Origin: Polyangiaceae bacterium
GTDB lineage: Bacteria > Myxococcota > Polyangia > Polyangiales > Polyangiaceae
Assembly (NCBI GenBank): GCA_025936205.1
Contig: JAICTU010000002.1
Location: 4,297-68,296 of the forward strand
Length of the DNA stretch: 64,000 nucleotides
Direction of reading: 5' to 3'
Shown here one piece after another: positions 44,579 to 52,821 of the stretch. Position 1 is the stretch's first letter. Each line of letters begins with the position of its first letter. The notes below the pieces were generated by a model. The model was not told the DNA's origin, ran no database searches, and saw nothing but the letters and a program-made list of their open reading frames with translations. The position numbers were made by a program, and so were the translations under genes.

Positions 44579-46078
44579 CTATGGGTCGTAGAACTGCACG
44601 GTTTCGCGGTACATCGCGCCCAGATCATCACCGACGCTGACGCCGAAGACGTAGTCGGACGGGAAGGTGTCGCGCACGAGCTGCCGGCTGTGTTCGGGGA
44701 AGGCGTCGGGGTCGGCCAGGATGGTCTCCGTGCGCAGGCCGGTGCCGGCGTGCTGGTGGCAACCGATGCAGTTGGAGGCGACGTTGCCGTCGCCTTCTTC
44801 GAGGTACGGGTTGGAGCACCAGCTGGGGCCGCCCATCCCGGCGTAGGCGGCTTCGAGCGAGTCGCCGAGGCTGCCGTCGAAGCCGCCCCGGGGATCTGCA
44901 TCGCCTTCCGCGAAGGCGACGGAGCTGCACATCTTGTAGTGTTGCCAGGGGCCCGGCAGGGTCGAGGGGCGGTCGGCGCCGAAGTCGCTGTCCGCGTCGG
45001 GTGACCACCAGAGGGTGAGCCAGAACCAGTGGTTCAGCTCTTTGGTCATGATGTGCAACGCAGCGAGGCGGAAGGTGTTACCGTTCGGCAGGCGCAGGGT
45101 GTAGATGTCGTCGGGGCCAGGGTCTGCTTCGCCGTCGGGCTCGGTCCAGGCGAACTTGCCGTCGGGAGCGAGGCGTCGGGCGAGGCCGGCGGCAGAGGTG
45201 TCGTAGCTGGGCAGTGCGTTGCCGATCTCGCTGCGGCGCCAGCTGGCCTTGATGATGCTCGCGTCTGCGGGGAACTGTGTCTGGAGGCAATCCGGGGGAG
45301 GGCTCGGCGGCAGGCCGCAGCGGACGTCTCCAGGAGGGCCCGCTGTCGCCCCGGCAGCAGGTGCCGCATCCACGGCCCCATCCCGGCACCGCAGCACCGG
45401 CGCGTAGCTCTCCAGCAGCTCACGGCTCGCCGCCGGCGAGTAGGCGACACGGTAGATGCCAGCGAGCCCCGCGACTGCGCTGGCGTCGCTGATGGCGGCG
45501 CGGTAGCTGGCGAGGCGTTCGGCAGTCCACTCGGGGAAGTCGCTGGCGGCGCCGTCGTTCCAGAGCCAGGCAGCGTCGAGCGTGTTGCCCGGCAGGGGCG
45601 CGCGCGCGGCGCGTTCGGCGGGCGAGAGCTGGGGGTAGACGTGGCGGAAGATGCGGGTCAGGTCATCTTTGGCGTGCCAGGTTTGCCAGGCGGGCAGCGT
45701 CGCGGGGCTGGTGCCGAGCGCTGCGGCCACGGGCATCGGGGCGAGCACGCGTTCGGCGATCTGCCACGCGACTTCGCGGCGCAAGCGCTGGGAGGTGATG
45801 AGCTCGAGGGCGCGCGCTTCGAGCGTGGTGTCGGCGTGGTAGTCTGCCGGCTCACCCACTGTCGAGCGATCGACGACGCTGAGCGCCGCGCGGTTCTGTC
45901 CGATGTCATCCGTGCTCGACGTGGAGCAGTCGAGCGCGGGGCTGGGCCCGGGCGTGTCGTTGCCGGCGCCAGCGCCTCCGGCTGGGCTCAGCTCGGTCGT
46001 GTCGCGGGCTCCGCAGGCGAGGCTCGCGCTGGCGAGCAGCAGTGCACCGAGGAGCTGGAGGCGGGCGGCCATGTTCAC
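44579..46078 (-). CDS. Mono-haem cytochrome c lipoprotein, C-terminal haem
   Basis: A 499-residue exported lipoprotein with a lipobox at Cys22 (LASASLACG). The long middle (about 50-420) is not recognisable. It is rich in Trp and Pro and has ALHIMTKELNHWFWLTLWW near 325. A single c-type haem site, NCIGCHQHAGTG (Cys437-Cys440-His441), is close to the C-terminus. No second CxxCH is present. GTG 46078 overlaps the stop of the preceding propeller cytochrome by 4 nt; ATG 46072 two codons later is an alternative. Translational coupling and the shared haem and lipid anchor suggest a joint surface electron-transfer or oxidation complex. No published function is known to me. Confidence 0.7.
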   Translation of the reverse strand: MNMAARLQLLGALLLASASLACGARDTTELSPAGGAGAGNDTPGPSPALDCSTSSTDDIGQNRAALSVVDRSTVGEPADYHADTTLEARALELITSQRLRREVAWQIAERVLAPMPVAAALGTSPATLPAWQTWHAKDDLTRIFRHVYPQLSPAERAARAPLPGNTLDAAWLWNDGAASDFPEWTAERLASYRAAISDASAVAGLAGIYRVAYSPAASRELLESYAPVLRCRDGAVDAAPAAGATAGPPGDVRCGLPPSPPPDCLQTQFPADASIIKASWRRSEIGNALPSYDTSAAGLARRLAPDGKFAWTEPDGEADPGPDDIYTLRLPNGNTFRLAALHIMTKELNHWFWLTLWWSPDADSDFGADRPSTLPGPWQHYKMCSSVAFAEGDADPRGGFDGSLGDSLEAAYAGMGGPSWCSNPYLEEGDGNVASNCIGCHQHAGTGLRTETILADPDAFPEHSRQLVRDTFPSDYVFGVSVGDDLGAMYRETVQFYDP

Positions 46079-48054
46079 TCGCGCAGGAGGGCGGCGTCGG
46101 TCGCGGCGAAGAACTCCTGCTTCGCCAGCGTGCGGACGGCGAAGTAGATCCAGCCGTCGGAGCGGAAATGGGGGAAGAGCGCGAACTTGCCGGGCGGCAT
46201 GTCGGTCAGGCGCGCGATGTTCCCCGTCGTCAGGTCGACCAGATACAGGTTGGACGAGCCGTTCGCCAGGTAGCCCTGGAAGCCAGGCTCGTCCGCGCTG
46301 GCGAAGCCGAGCTCCTGCGCGTCGGATGCGGTGACGTAGCGGTGGAACACCAGCCAGCGTTCGTCGTACGAGAAGGTGGGTTTGCCGCCCTGGACGCACA
46401 AGCGACCCAGGTCCTCGACGGAGGCGCTGGACGTGCCGCGAACATTGGCCTTGGTGAGCTTGTAGAGCGCGTAGCCGGCGTGCTCCGCTGCGATCACGCT
46501 GTTCTCCAGGTCGAGCTCGCGCCCCTTGATGCGCGTGGCCAGCAGGTTGCCCGAGGGGGACAGCATCGGGTCGCCCTGGTGCGCCAGCGCGACCTGAACG
46601 GAGTCCCCGGCGTCGTACCCGTCTCCGACGTGAACCACGGCCGTCAGCGTGACTTTGCTGGTGGCCTCGTAGGCGGCGGACGGGTTGTTGAGCACCTTCT
46701 CGAAGCCGCCATTGTCGCTGGTATACGAACCGTGCACGACCCAGTAGTCACTGCCGCCGACCGAGCTGGCCAGCTGCTGGTAGAGGCCGACGCGGCCGAG
46801 GACCTGGTGGCATTCCAGCTCGCTTCCCGTCAGCTCGGTGAGGCCGCTGCTGAGCACGGAATAGTCGCAGGTGAGCGCCTGTTCGCGCGGCGAGACGGAG
46901 CCATCCGTGGGTTCCGTGATCATCTCGCCGCTGGCTTCCCCATCATTCTGTTGCAGGATGAATCCCGAGCCGTCGGGGAAGAAGGTGGCGTCGTAACGGA
47001 AGTTGGCGGGGATCACGCGACCACCCGCCAGGTCGATGATCTGGCCGTAGCGGTTCTCCGCGAGGGGCTGAAGCAAGCCGGACGCGATGTAGCGGCCGTC
47101 GGGGGAAACACGCGACCAGTAGGTGCTGGGCGTGTTCGAGTTGTCGTAGAGCACGCGAATCTGCGCGCCGCCGAGCGCCTGCCAGTCGCTGGTCGTACCG
47201 TTGGAGCTCGCGAGCGGAAAGTCGCCGAGGCAAGCGGACCCGCTCTGGCCGTTCTCGCAGCCAAAGTCGAGCAGCGGGAGCTGCGCGTTCTTCGCGCGCC
47301 AGCCCGAGGTTGCCATCTCCTGCACGTGCTCGCTCAGAGTGCCCAGATCGAGCCCGTCGGTGCAGGCTGCTCCCTCATCGGCAGGCACCAGGTCGAATAG
47401 CTTCGGGGTCTTGCGCGCAAACCATTCGGCCACGATGTCGAACTCGGCCTGGGTCCAGGGAGTGCCGGCGCGCGGCATGCCGACGTTGGTGATGAAGCTG
47501 GTTTTTTCTTTCTGGCGATCGCCGACGCCCGAGGCCCGCTCGAACACGTGGGAGAACCACGGTAGGTGAGAAGCCGCGGCGTAGATGCCGAAGTGTTCGG
47601 GCGCGAGCGGCTCACCGTCGTCGGCCTGTTGTCGAAAGCACGCGAACATCTGGTCCAGCGCCGCCTGATCATCGAGGTCGGCATCACCGAGGCACTCGTT
47701 GGCGAAGGCCTGCGTGAGCTGCGCCCAGCGGGTGAGCGTGGGGCGACCGAGGGTGTGGCAGTTCTTGCACACGCCGCTGCCGTTGACGGCGGAGGCGCCC
47801 AGCAGATCGAGCGCCTGGTTCGCCAGTGCATCGTCCTCCAGGGCCACCGGACCGCGCAGCACTGGAATCGTGCCCGTCCCGCCGCCCGTCGCTCCCTGGG
47901 CCGAGCCGTCGGGCCCCCGGGCAGGCGAGCCCTCCGAGCAGGCCGAGCCGAGCAGCAGCCCCCCGGGCAGCAGCCTCAGGACAGCGTGAAGGAAGGTGGC
48001 GCGGCCGCGGGGGGAGGTGCCGCTGGCGCTGCGCCGGTAGGGACGGGAACTCAT
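46075..48054 (-). CDS. Cytochrome c/PD40-like propeller lipoprotein (paralogue B)
   Basis: A 659-residue lipoprotein (lipobox Cys39, LLLGSACSEG). An N-terminal mono-haem cytochrome c domain has CKNCHTLGRPTLTRW (Cys96, Cys99, His100) and a likely distal Met193 (ITNVGMPRAGTPW), followed by AEFDIVAEWFARKTP. The C-terminal 380 residues carry WD40/TolB-like PD40 repeats: YWSRVSPDGRYIASG, FRYDATFFPDGSGFI, DPMLSPSGNLLATR and FSYDERWLVFHRYVTASD, ending FPHFRSDGWIYFAVRT. No ribosome site precedes ATG 48054, only an A-rich stretch. It is a tandem paralogue of the next gene, with long identical stretches, and is coupled to the downstream mono-haem gene. Enzyme or electron-transfer role unknown. Confidence 0.8.
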   Translation of the reverse strand: MSSRPYRRSASGTSPRGRATFLHAVLRLLPGGLLLGSACSEGSPARGPDGSAQGATGGGTGTIPVLRGPVALEDDALANQALDLLGASAVNGSGVCKNCHTLGRPTLTRWAQLTQAFANECLGDADLDDQAALDQMFACFRQQADDGEPLAPEHFGIYAAASHLPWFSHVFERASGVGDRQKEKTSFITNVGMPRAGTPWTQAEFDIVAEWFARKTPKLFDLVPADEGAACTDGLDLGTLSEHVQEMATSGWRAKNAQLPLLDFGCENGQSGSACLGDFPLASSNGTTSDWQALGGAQIRVLYDNSNTPSTYWSRVSPDGRYIASGLLQPLAENRYGQIIDLAGGRVIPANFRYDATFFPDGSGFILQQNDGEASGEMITEPTDGSVSPREQALTCDYSVLSSGLTELTGSELECHQVLGRVGLYQQLASSVGGSDYWVVHGSYTSDNGGFEKVLNNPSAAYEATSKVTLTAVVHVGDGYDAGDSVQVALAHQGDPMLSPSGNLLATRIKGRELDLENSVIAAEHAGYALYKLTKANVRGTSSASVEDLGRLCVQGGKPTFSYDERWLVFHRYVTASDAQELGFASADEPGFQGYLANGSSNLYLVDLTTGNIARLTDMPPGKFALFPHFRSDGWIYFAVRTLAKQEFFAATDAALLRE

Positions 48055-48157
48055 TGTTGTTTTTTGACACGGAGAGCGGCGTGAGGTCCAGCGCGGCCCC
48101 CACCCCCGGCGCGCGGTGGCAGCGCCGGGGGAGCGGTCGAGCCAGACCGGCCACGGC

Positions 48158-50221
48158 TCACTCGCGCAGGATGGCGGCGTCCGTCGCGGCGAAGTACTCC
48201 TTCTGGCCGACAGTGCGCACCACGAAGTAGATCCAGCCGTCGGAACGGAAGTGCGGGAACAGCGCAAACTTGCCGGGTGGCATGTTGGTGAGGCGCGTGA
48301 TGCCACCGTTCTTCAGGTCGAGCAGGTACAGGTTGGAGGAGCCGCTGTCCTTGTAGTCCTGGAAGGCCGCGTCGTCGGCGTCGGTAAAGCCGAGATCCGT
48401 CGCGTCGGAGTCGGTGACGTAGCGGTGGAACACCATCCAGCGTTCGTCAAAGGAGAACGTGGGCTTGCCGCCTTGCACGCAGATGCGGCCCAGGTCCTTG
48501 ATGGTGGGGGACGCGCTGCTGCTGGCGGTCAGCGCGTACAGCGCATAGCCCGCTTGCTCGGCGGCGATCACGCTCTCGTCCGCACTCGTGGTTTCGCGCC
48601 CTTTGATGCGCGTGGCCAGCAACGTGCCCGAGGGCGAGAGCATGGGATCGCCCTGGCGCGGCAGGGCGAGTTGCTGAGGGGTGCCCGCGCTGTAGCCGTT
48701 GCCGTTGTTGACCATCGGGGTCAGCGTGACCTTGCTGGTGGCCTCGTAGGCCGCGGACGGGTTGTTCAGCACGGGCTCGAAGCCGCCGTTGTCGCTGGTG
48801 TACGAGCCGTGCACGACCCAGTAGTCGGAGCCGTCGATGGACGCCGCGAGCTGCTGGTACAGGCCCAGCTTCCCGCTGACCTGGCTGCATTGCGCGGCCT
48901 GATCGCCCTCGCCCGTCAGCTCCGTCAGGCCGTCGCTGAGCACGGAGTAGTTGCAGGTGAGAGCCTGCGCCCCGGCGGACACCGTGCCGTCGGTTGGCTC
49001 GGTATCGGAGCTGCTGGTCGTGGCGCCTTCCTCCTGCTGGAAGACGAAGCCGGAGCCGTCCGGGAAGAAGGTGGCGTCGTAGCGGAAGTTGCCGGGGATC
49101 ACGTGAGTGTCGGTCAGGTCGATGATCTGACCGTTGTGGCCGTCGTCGTCCGTGTGGAGCAAGCCGGAGGCGAGGTAGCGTCCGTCGGGGGAGACGCGGG
49201 ACCAGTAGGTGCTGAGCGAGTCCGAGTTGTCATACAGGACGCGGATCTGCGCGCCGCCCAGCGCTTGCCAGTCGTTCGTGCCGGGCACGGTACCGGAGCT
49301 GGCGAGCGGGAAGCTCGCGAGGCAGGCCGAGCCACTCTGGTTGCCGGTGCAGCCGAAGTTGAGCATCGGTGCCTGCGCGTTCTTCGCGCGCCAGCCGGCG
49401 GTCGCCATCTGCTGGACGTGCGCGCTCAGCGTGGCCTGATCGAGGCCGTCCACGCACACGTCTCCTTGATCGGCGGGGACCAGGTCCAGCAGCAGCGGGG
49501 TCTTGCGCGCGAACCACTCGGCGACGATGTCGAACTGCTGCTGGGTCCAGGGGGTGCCGGATTGCGGCATGGCCACGTCGTCGACGAAGTCGCTCTTTTC
49601 CTTCGTGCGGTTGCTGATGCCCGAGGCGTGGTCGAACACGTAGCTGAACCACGGCAAGCGGCCTGCGGCCGCGTAGATGCCGAAGTTCTTGGGCGCGAGC
49701 GGTTTGCCGGTGCCGGCCTGTTTGTGAAAGCAGGCGTACATCGCGTCCACGGCAGCTTGCTGATCGAGATCGGCGTCCTTCAGGCAGGCGTCGCTGAAGG
49801 CCTGGGTGTACTGCGCCCACTGGGTGAGCGTCGGGCGGCCCAGGGAGTGGCAGTTCTTGCAGACGCCGGTGCCGTTGACGGAGGAGGCCCCCAGCAGGTC
49901 GAGCGCCTGGTGCGCGAGCGCATCGTCCGTCAGGGTCACATTGCCGCGCAGAGCCGGCGCGGAGTCCGCCGCCGCTCCAGCTGTGCCGCCGTTGCCGCCT
50001 CCGCCCCCGCTGCCGCCCGCGCCGCCGTTGTCCTCCCCCCCGGGCACGTCGGTCGAGCCAGCGCTGCCCGGATCGGGCTGAGCGGGAGAGCTATCCGAGC
50101 AGGCTGCCGCGAACAGCAGCAAGCCGGGGAGAAGGCTCAGGGCCGAGTTGCGGAGTGCGGACAGACCGGGGCGGGAGATGCCGAGCGCGGCGCGCCGGCG
50201 AGGGGGACTGGAACGCATCAT
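48158..50221 (-). CDS. Cytochrome c/PD40-like propeller lipoprotein (paralogue A)
   Basis: A 687-residue lipoprotein and the first gene of the cluster. Lipobox Cys41 (LLFAAACSDS) is followed by a Gly/Ser/Asn-rich linker (about 45-90). The cytochrome domain has CKNCHSLGRPTLTQW (Cys121, Cys124, His125) and Met218 (DDVAMPQSGTPW). The propeller part has SRVSPDGRYLASG, FRYDATFFPDGSGFV, DPMLSPSGTLLATR, FSFDERWMVFHRY and HFRSDGWIYFVVRT. By eye it matches paralogue B at roughly two of three positions over the whole length, apart from the linker. GAGGA lies 9 nt upstream of the double ATG at 50221. The position, 103 bp upstream of paralogue B, fits a recent tandem duplication. Confidence 0.8.
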   Translation of the reverse strand: MMRSSPPRRRAALGISRPGLSALRNSALSLLPGLLLFAAACSDSSPAQPDPGSAGSTDVPGGEDNGGAGGSGGGGGNGGTAGAAADSAPALRGNVTLTDDALAHQALDLLGASSVNGTGVCKNCHSLGRPTLTQWAQYTQAFSDACLKDADLDQQAAVDAMYACFHKQAGTGKPLAPKNFGIYAAAGRLPWFSYVFDHASGISNRTKEKSDFVDDVAMPQSGTPWTQQQFDIVAEWFARKTPLLLDLVPADQGDVCVDGLDQATLSAHVQQMATAGWRAKNAQAPMLNFGCTGNQSGSACLASFPLASSGTVPGTNDWQALGGAQIRVLYDNSDSLSTYWSRVSPDGRYLASGLLHTDDDGHNGQIIDLTDTHVIPGNFRYDATFFPDGSGFVFQQEEGATTSSSDTEPTDGTVSAGAQALTCNYSVLSDGLTELTGEGDQAAQCSQVSGKLGLYQQLAASIDGSDYWVVHGSYTSDNGGFEPVLNNPSAAYEATSKVTLTPMVNNGNGYSAGTPQQLALPRQGDPMLSPSGTLLATRIKGRETTSADESVIAAEQAGYALYALTASSSASPTIKDLGRICVQGGKPTFSFDERWMVFHRYVTDSDATDLGFTDADDAAFQDYKDSGSSNLYLLDLKNGGITRLTNMPPGKFALFPHFRSDGWIYFVVRTVGQKEYFAATDAAILRE

Positions 50222-50627
50222 GGTAGAGATCCTCGAGGAACGAGCCGGTGAGCTGCCGGCGGCAGTAAGTAAGGCCTGAAAGGGCAGGCCAACAGTTGTG
50301 GCAGCGGAAGGCGCGGTGATCAACCGAGCGAGCTCCGCAGCACAGCACGACCGCGCTCGACTGGCACAATTGTTCCCCCTTCAGACGTACTGGGGCTGTA
50401 CGTTGCGCGCTCATGGTCGCTCTCCGTGCTGCCCCGGTGCATCGCAGCACCTTCAGGGGTGATCGTGCTACTCGGTCCAGAGGCCGACGCCGCCGAGTGA
50501 ACACTCCGGGGCTCGCCTGTGCCGATGCGGTCCGCCCCCGTGTGTTGAACGATGAAACAGGGGCGGGGCGCATCGTCATCTGGCAGAACCTGCCACGCTG
50601 GATGTGACCGGCACGTTGCCTTCTGAG
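50222..50627. other. Upstream region of the cytochrome cluster
   Basis: About 400 bases between the cytochrome cluster start and the repeat at the end of the DUF4019 gene. It should hold the cluster promoter. A small inverted repeat, TGGCAG/CTGCCA at 50581-50595 with a 3-nt loop, could help terminate the DUF4019 transcript. No gene is recognisable. Confidence 0.4.
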
Positions 50628-50678
50628 CCCTACTGGATCAAGGACCCTACTCGATCAAGGCGCCTACTTGATAAAGTA
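50628..50678. repeat. Three 17-nt tandem repeats at a gene 3' end
   Basis: Three consecutive 17-nt units, CCCTACTGGATCAAGGA (50628-50644), CCCTACTCGATCAAGGC (50645-50661) and GCCTACTTGATAAAGTA (50662-50678). The third unit spans the stop codon and last codons of the DUF4019 lipoprotein gene (minus strand), so the first two look like decaying copies of the gene's 3' end. Confidence 0.75.
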
Positions 50679-51173
50679 GCCCGCTACTTTATAGGCACCG
50701 TCGCTCTTCATCAGCGTCACGCTCTCCATCGCAGCTGCCTTGTTCGCAAAGGTAGTGTCGTAGTAGACGGTCACGTACTCGCCGTCTGGCGCACCGGGGA
50801 CGGTCGTCTTGTACTCGGTGGCGTGGAATTTCCGCGACGACAGCTCTCCCAGGGGCTCACGGGCGGCACTGGCGGCTTGCTCCCATTTTTCTTTCGTTAC
50901 CGACGACTGGAAGATCGGGGCGGTGGCATCCCAGCTCTGCGCGTATTGTTTTTGATCGATCAACGCCAGCCAGGCGTCGGCGCTGGCGTGCGCGGCTTGC
51001 TCGTCTGCTTGATGCGGACTCGCTTCGGGGGTACTGGCGGCAGGCGCTTGCGCTGGAGCCGCGCTGCTGCTTGCCGGATCGGGAGACTTTGCCTCGGGCT
51101 GCTGACAAGCAGACCCGCTCAGGGCTGCCAGCAAAGCATTGGCGATGAGGAACCGGTGAGTTTTGATCGACAT
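50664..51173 (-). CDS. DUF4019-like lipoprotein
   Basis: A 169-residue exported lipoprotein with its lipobox at Cys23 (LAALSGSACQQ). A Pro/Ala/Ser linker (about 28-60) precedes a compact domain resembling DUF4019: ASADAWLALIDQKQYAQSWD, SSVTKEKWEQAASAAREPLG, SRKFHATEYKTTVPGAPDGE, YVTVYYDTTFANKAAAMESV. This fold is related to periplasmic domains of unknown role. It stands alone, 67 bp from the CDF transporter gene on the same strand. Function is not known. Confidence 0.77.
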   Translation of the reverse strand: MSIKTHRFLIANALLAALSGSACQQPEAKSPDPASSSAAPAQAPAASTPEASPHQADEQAAHASADAWLALIDQKQYAQSWDATAPIFQSSVTKEKWEQAASAAREPLGELSSRKFHATEYKTTVPGAPDGEYVTVYYDTTFANKAAAMESVTLMKSDGAYKVAGYFIK

Positions 51174-51240
51174 TCGCCGAACATCGCACGGGCTGCGCGC
51201 CTCCTGGTACTGAAAACGCGAGCGTGAGCTGGTGCTCGAG

Positions 51241-52194
51241 TCAGCCGCCCGAGCCCGGGGTCGCGCCGGCGGGCTCGGCCTCGACGAAGATGTGCTTCAT
51301 CTCCGGATACTCGCTGCGGATCGCGTGCTGGATGCCGTCGATGGAGCGGGCCACGAGCTCTGCGCTGAGCTGTGGCTGGAAGCGAACGTTGAGAATCAGC
51401 AAGACCTCGTGCGGGCTCAGGTACACGCTGGCGGGCCTCCAGGCTTCCAGCACTCCGGGTTGGGCAACGGCGAGCTCGCGGACCCGCCGCACGACTTCTG
51501 GATCGGCGCTTTCACCGATCAACAGGTGCTTGGTTTCATACACGAGGTAGATCGCCACGCAGCACAAGATGCCGCCGATCACGATCGACGCGACCGCATC
51601 GGGCCAGGTCGCATTCAGGCGTTGGCCCAGGAACACGCCGGTGAACGCCACCAGAATACCGATCAGCGCCGCCGTGTCCTCTCCGAAGACCATGAAGCTG
51701 CTCGGATCCTTGCTCCGGTGCAGCTTCTCCCAGAACGAACCGCCGCGCGCGCCTCGCCGCACTGCGCGCGCCGCGATGGTCCAGGAGGCGGCTTCCGACA
51801 CGAACGAGATGCCGAGCACCGCGTAGTTCCAGACCGGCGAGCCCTCCTTGCTCGGGTGACTGAGGCGATGGATGCCCTCGTAGATCGAGAACCCTCCACC
51901 GACCCCGAACAGCAGCCCGGCGACGATCAGGCTCCAGAAATAGAGCTCCAGGCCGTAGCCCATCGGGTGAGTCGCATCGGCGCTGCGGCGGCTGCGGTGC
52001 AGGCCGACCAAGAGCAGGACCTCATTGCCGGTATCAACCAGCGAGTGGATGCCCTCGGCGAGCATGGCTGAGCTTCCCGAGACGCTCGCTGCCACGAACT
52101 TGGCCGCGGCGATGAGCAGGTTGGCGGCCATCGCGCCGTAGACCGTCAGCGAGCTCTCCTTCGAGTCCTCGGACCCCGTCTCCCGGCGCGCCAC
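51241..52194 (-). CDS. Cation diffusion facilitator transporter
   Basis: A 317-residue CDF-family exporter of divalent cations (Zn, Co, Fe, Mn or similar) in exchange for protons. Six membrane helices carry the A-site motif HSLVDTGNEVLL, the HPMGYGLELYFWSLIVA loop and the GEDTAALIGILVAF segment in TM5. The C-terminal cytoplasmic ferredoxin-like domain (about 220-305) is VRRVRELAVAQPGVLEAW to SEYPEMKHIFVE. The branch with F/Y-G-Y-G-x-E resembles MMT1/SLC30A9-type CDFs. GTG 52194 has AGGAG 7 nt upstream; an extension to 52254 has Cys/Arg-rich sequence. The 5' part overlaps the upstream membrane-protein gene by 161 bp in another frame. Confidence 0.92.
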   Translation of the reverse strand: MARRETGSEDSKESSLTVYGAMAANLLIAAAKFVAASVSGSSAMLAEGIHSLVDTGNEVLLLVGLHRSRRSADATHPMGYGLELYFWSLIVAGLLFGVGGGFSIYEGIHRLSHPSKEGSPVWNYAVLGISFVSEAASWTIAARAVRRGARGGSFWEKLHRSKDPSSFMVFGEDTAALIGILVAFTGVFLGQRLNATWPDAVASIVIGGILCCVAIYLVYETKHLLIGESADPEVVRRVRELAVAQPGVLEAWRPASVYLSPHEVLLILNVRFQPQLSAELVARSIDGIQHAIRSEYPEMKHIFVEAEPAGATPGSGG

Positions 52195-52627
52195 CGCTCG
52201 GCTCCTGCAGGGGCCGTGCCACGACCGCCGCGCGCAGCCTGGGCATGATGACACGACCGCCGCTGGCGAACAGAGCGCCGAGCCAGGCGAGCGAGAAGGC
52301 GCAAGTTGCCGAGAGCAGCACGGAGAGCCAGAGCTGACGAAGGCTGTAGCTGTGCTGGAGCGCCGGCATCAGCAGGATCTGCAGCACGCCGAGGAGGAAC
52401 ACGGCGCCGCCAGCGCCGAGTGCCGGCTGCAGCACGTGGGCGCGCCGTCGGAGCTGCAAGGTCATCCAGCCGACGCTCGAGAACGCGGCTGCGTTCGCCA
52501 TCTGCGTCACCAGCGGCCGTTCCACGACCAGCGCGAGCAAACCTGCCAGGCCGGCAAAAGCCACAGTGAGACCCGCGGCTGTCAATGTGCCCCCCCACCA
52601 CCTAGCGCGCAGGCGTCGGATCGACAT
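52034..52627 (-). CDS. Unknown four-helix membrane protein with overlapping 3' end
   Basis: A 197-residue frame. Residues 1-150 have four membrane helices (LTAAGLTVAFAGLAGLLALV, MANAAAFSSVGWMTLQL, AGGAVFLLGVLQILLMPAL, LWLSVLLSATCAFSLAWLGA) and a basic end (IMPRLRAAVVARPLQEP). GGAGG precedes ATG 52627 by 5 nt, so the start is good. The last 54 residues run inside the CDF gene in a different frame and are Gly/Arg-rich, unlike the rest, so the gene probably ends or used to end near 52200 and a stop was lost, or one base is missing. No family is recognised. It is likely co-transcribed with the CDF gene. Confidence 0.58.
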   Translation of the reverse strand: MSIRRLRARWWGGTLTAAGLTVAFAGLAGLLALVVERPLVTQMANAAAFSSVGWMTLQLRRRAHVLQPALGAGGAVFLLGVLQILLMPALQHSYSLRQLWLSVLLSATCAFSLAWLGALFASGGRVIMPRLRAAVVARPLQEPSGGAPGDGVRGLEGELADGLRRDGRQPAHRRGQVRGSERLGKLSHARRGHPLAG

Positions 52628-52821
52628 GGGCCTCCGCATTCCAGAACTGTTCCAGCGCCTCGCGCGCGACGTCGCCGGGGTTTCTGCAACGCTGGGCGTG
52701 CCAGGCCGCCACAGCGCCACAAACTTCGATCCCAGCTCAGCCGCTGGATGGGTTGACGGGCCAGATTCCGCTCGTCGAAGCAGTCGACCGGACGAGTGCG
52801 TCTCGCTAGGCTGGCAGGGTC

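Noticed and set aside
44224..44640. 138-codon plus-strand frame
   Set aside because: Moderate codon bias but no family, no good ribosome site, and overlap with the cytochrome gene end.
45029..46147. 372-codon plus-strand frame opposite the mono-haem lipoprotein
   Set aside because: Val/Ala/Gly/Arg shadow; the minus-strand gene has a lipobox and a CxxCH.
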